Program-made: the position numbers and the translations under genes
Notes under the pieces: model-generated
Told to the model about the DNA's origin: nothing
Database searches by the model: none
What the model saw: only the letters and a program-made list of their open reading frames with translations
Shown here: piece by piece, positions 30,942 through 32,802 of the stretch
Position numbering within the stretch: position 1 is the first letter of the stretch
Layout of the letters: each line of letters begins with the position of its first letter
Virus record (IMG/VR): IMGVR_UViG_3300035698_000795
Coordinates: 1 to 32,802 of that record
DNA from: a virus
DNA: 32,802 nt
Strand: one strand, 5' to 3'

Positions 30942-32658
30942 CTGTGTCTACATCCTTCGTACCACCGGTTCCGTCATTCTTATTAGGGCCAGGTCTGGTG
31001 CTCGTATCAGGGACTTTCTGATCCAATGTACCTTCTTCAGGATCTGCGTCATCGCTCATCTCAGTCTGTGCGGCTAAGATACGGGTCGCCTTCTCAATAT
31101 GATCCTGTGCAGCACGTTCCGCTTCACCCTCAGGGTATCCGCGGAGGGCTACTGCTAGTTCTGACCCAAGAATCGCGGCGGTGTAGTCAGCACGAACTGT
31201 CTCGGCTGAGACGATACCGTCTAAGGCGTCAATATTAGCTAGGATCGTGGATAACTGTTCCCTCGGTATCTTACCTTGCAACAATTTTGTCGCGATCTGC
31301 TTAGCAACTTCTTTTTGAAAGACTAGTTCGTTGATCTCGTCCTTAATGGCGAGAAGCTTTGTGGCTTCTTCAAGACGTTCATCATCACCCTTGAGACTGT
31401 ACGAATCAGGATAGACTATAGTCATACTGAGTTCAGCACCTTCATAATGAGACCAGATCGCCGCAACCTGTCTTTCTATATATAATAGCTCCATACCGAT
31501 GTATGAAAGACCGGCTTCAAGACCCTGCTGATCCTGCTTCTTACTCTCGGCAGATGCACGTGTAGGTGCAATGTTCGTCAGGGCCAGATTGATCAGTTGT
31601 CTGATCTCCATCTTCAACTGTTCCTGTTTGGCCATGCTAGCCATGATAGAGTCAGTCGGTGGCCCTATGAAGTCTGGTTGATCCAAGCCCTTCGCGTACC
31701 TACGACCCTGTACCGAACCGGTCTTGACAAGCGGATCTTGGCTAGAGTCTACAGCGCCCTCGGCGCTACCGTCCTCTTGCGTACCCTTCTTACTCCAACT
31801 AAAGTCAACACCTGGAGCGAACTGTTCAACATAGAACGGAATGTTGCTCTTGATAGCGTAGCTCATATCGGAGGATGCTAGGTTCGTTAAGGACTTCTGG
31901 TAGCCAGCTATATCGACGAGCAAGCTCTGGGACAGACCACCAATTACGAACGGGATCATAGGTAGTTCAAGGATTGTGCCCTTGTCAGTGATCTCTAGAC
32001 CTTCAGCATCGTAGATCTTTATGGTTACGGTCGTACGGGTCTCGTCGAGCATGACCAGTCTATACTGTACGGCAAAGCCCGTGACAAGGCTAGTCGTTTC
32101 TTCAATAACCTCTACATTATCCTTAAGGAGGACGGACATCAGCGTACCGTCTAACTGGTCAAAGTGCCAAGAGAGTATATCTTCCGCATTGTACTTGTAC
32201 AAATATGGTCGTGCTTGAGAATCGGCCTTTGAGGTGGGTTTTTCTGAGTCTTTCGGAGACTTATCGACAAAGACGCCAACTTTGCCTATGGCCAGGAGAT
32301 CCTCAAGCACGACACGCCCTATGAAGGAGTTCATATCGTTACCATTACGATCTACTCCGATCAAGTCTGAATTTGCTTCTTCTAAGGTGGTTGGTCCGCC
32401 CTGACGGTCAATATCTGCCAAACGCTGGTAGATTGAGTTCTTAACATCAAGAAGGGCGGCTTTACCCTGTGCGGCACAATAGGAAATGGCTTTTCGTTCT
32501 TCAAGATCAGTACCATTCTCGAACTTAGAGAAGGATACAACATATTTGTCGACGTAAGCTTCGCCGCCTAACATGGTATCACGATAAAGTTCCCATGCAC
32601 CGACTTTATCAGTGTAATCTGGGTGTTTTATCTGTTTTATGTCTACTTGTTCTGCCAT
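30934..32658 (-). CDS. Portal protein, 574 aa (DUF4055-like)
   Basis: Typical portal length and first gene of the visible head module. The N-terminal A-W-E-L-Y-R-D-T-M-L-G-G segment, L-E-D-L-L-A-I-G-K-V-G-V-F-V-D (about 121-135), the M-I-P-F-V-I-G-G-L segment (about 235-243), and the S-L-T-N-L-A-S-S-D helix (about 259-267) fit DUF4055-type portals of siphophages. A long helix (about 340-385) would form the portal stem/wing. Twelve copies form the DNA channel at a capsid vertex. AAGGA lies ten bases before the ATG, and the GTGTACC array starts 23 bp upstream of it. Terminase is expected beyond the right edge. Confidence 0.83.
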   Translation of the reverse strand: MAEQVDIKQIKHPDYTDKVGAWELYRDTMLGGEAYVDKYVVSFSKFENGTDLEERKAISYCAAQGKAALLDVKNSIYQRLADIDRQGGPTTLEEANSDLIGVDRNGNDMNSFIGRVVLEDLLAIGKVGVFVDKSPKDSEKPTSKADSQARPYLYKYNAEDILSWHFDQLDGTLMSVLLKDNVEVIEETTSLVTGFAVQYRLVMLDETRTTVTIKIYDAEGLEITDKGTILELPMIPFVIGGLSQSLLVDIAGYQKSLTNLASSDMSYAIKSNIPFYVEQFAPGVDFSWSKKGTQEDGSAEGAVDSSQDPLVKTGSVQGRRYAKGLDQPDFIGPPTDSIMASMAKQEQLKMEIRQLINLALTNIAPTRASAESKKQDQQGLEAGLSYIGMELLYIERQVAAIWSHYEGAELSMTIVYPDSYSLKGDDERLEEATKLLAIKDEINELVFQKEVAKQIATKLLQGKIPREQLSTILANIDALDGIVSAETVRADYTAAILGSELAVALRGYPEGEAERAAQDHIEKATRILAAQTEMSDDADPEEGTLDQKVPDTSTRPGPNKNDGTGGTKDVDTDA

Positions 32659-32680
32659 TTGCGTCTGTTCCTTGTTTCCA

Positions 32681-32802
<122 letters not shown>

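Overview
The window is part of the genome of a tailed double-stranded DNA bacteriophage. The evidence is a portal, scaffold and coat gene set, a head-completion and tail-tube set, tail-assembly chaperones, a 1393-residue tape measure and a long run of tail-tip and fibre-like genes. A long tape measure next to a two-product chaperone gene indicates a long non-contractile (siphovirus-type) tail. No sheath gene was seen. The host cannot be named. Strong AGGAGG-type ribosome binding sites and tight TAATG/ATGA junctions fit an ordinary bacterial host.

Layout: positions 1-68 are the start of a leftward ParB-like gene that runs off the window. Positions 69-562 form an AT-rich divergent intergenic region full of inverted and direct repeats, a candidate replication origin and/or two-way operator. 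Positions 563-5584 are a rightward early operon: primase-helicase, two small unknown proteins, a D12-class adenine DNA methyltransferase, a small zinc-binding protein and a DEDDh exonuclease. A bidirectional terminator at 5591-5624 separates this from the convergent late operon.

The late operon is leftward and is transcribed from the right edge towards 5654. In transcription order it contains: portal; four accessory, probably surface-exposed proteins (a DNRLRE-like protein, a short helical protein, a beta-helix protein and a 30-residue-repeat protein); a DnaT-like head-completion adaptor; scaffold; a P22-type coat protein with a duplicated insertion domain; a small membrane protein; neck and tail-terminator candidates; tail tube; tail chaperones linked by a canonical TTTTTTA -1 frameshift; an unknown protein; tape measure; a GGTGA-repeat fibre; a Cys-cluster protein; a PKD-domain protein; small beta-rich tail-tip proteins; a large hub-like protein; and a last Cys-rich protein. 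Nearly every base of this operon is coding.

No large or small terminase, lysin, integrase, tRNA or CRISPR is visible. The right end (32681-32802 and possibly beyond) is a heptanucleotide GTGTACC tandem array just upstream of the portal gene, where terminase genes would normally lie. If the genome map is circular, the leftward ParB-like gene would lead into the unseen terminase region and then the portal, so the divergent region at 69-562 could be the main switch between the two arms.

The clearest unusual signals are the tail-chaperone frameshift, the 494-bp divergent repeat region, the GTGTACC array, the four-gene accessory block inside the head module, and the duplicated insertion domain in the coat protein. 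I did not identify a clearly new defence or mobile system.
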